Shown: positions 63,956 through 64,000 of the stretch, piece after piece
Numbering within the stretch: position 1 is the stretch's first letter
Layout of the letters: every line of letters begins with the position of its first letter
Assembly (NCBI RefSeq): GCF_032854445.1
Contig: NC_088301.1
Coordinates: forward strand, 17,506,018-17,570,017
Length of the DNA: 64,000 nucleotides
Direction: 5' to 3'
Origin: Liolophura sinensis
Taxonomy: Eukaryota > Mollusca > Polyplacophora > Chitonida > Chitonidae
Position numbers and translations under genes: made by a program
The notes under the pieces: generated by a model
The model's input: only the letters and a program-made list of their open reading frames with translations
Told to the model about the DNA's origin: nothing
The model's database searches: none

Positions 63956-64000
63956 GTGTTTCTCGTTGATTTTAATTGAAGTTACTGTTCCTTTTTAAGG

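Overview
The window looks like nuclear DNA of an invertebrate animal, most likely a mollusc such as a bivalve. It is AT-rich, genes are split into short exons (37-158 bp) with GT-AG introns, and it carries many tRNA-derived SINEs of a type common in molluscs and other lophotrochozoans. There are no bacterial-style operons. Almost all long open frames are chance frames. The real coding content had to be read as exons joined by splice phase. The species assignment is an inference.

The window holds about 1.6 units of a tandem array with a period of about 40 kb. Bases 1 to about 21,706 are repeated at about 40,245 to 64,000, with exons, introns and old repeats in the same order. Each unit carries a receptor-type protein tyrosine phosphatase (RPTP) on the + strand. 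Unit A (RPTP-A) enters the window inside an intron, so its ectodomain lies upstream. Its transmembrane exon (4544-4655), juxtamembrane exon (5142-5239) and all phosphatase exons up to the stop at 18419 are present and open. Unit B (RPTP-B) appears complete: a signal-peptide exon (31849-31909), an FTP/F5-8C-like lectin domain on two exons (36390-36629, 36930-37139), two intact EGF-like exons (37827-37976, 39708-39860), then transmembrane, juxtamembrane and tandem PTP domains (44978-60713).

The first phosphatase domain (D1) keeps its catalytic parts (WPD loop, [10 protein letters not shown] loop, Q-loop) in both copies. The second (D2) is a pseudophosphatase: the WPD aspartate is replaced by glycine and the P-loop arginine by lysine. 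RPTP-B also has a one-base insertion in D1 that gives an immediate stop, so it is either a young pseudogene or a sequence error. All ectodomain exon junctions are phase 1, and two extra EGF-like exons and one extra signal-peptide exon are decaying. This is what a receptor family evolving by exon and gene duplication would leave. A role in recognition or immunity is inference only.

Layout: 1-4000, intron of RPTP-A with an antisense DIRS-like retroelement; 4544-18419, RPTP-A; 18420-31240, downstream and spacer DNA with SINEs, a Tc1-like transposon, an RT relic and a dead copy of the signal exon; 31240-39860, 5' half of RPTP-B; 40245-44300, second copy of the DIRS-containing intron; 44978-60713, 3' half of RPTP-B; 60714-64000, second copy of the downstream flank.
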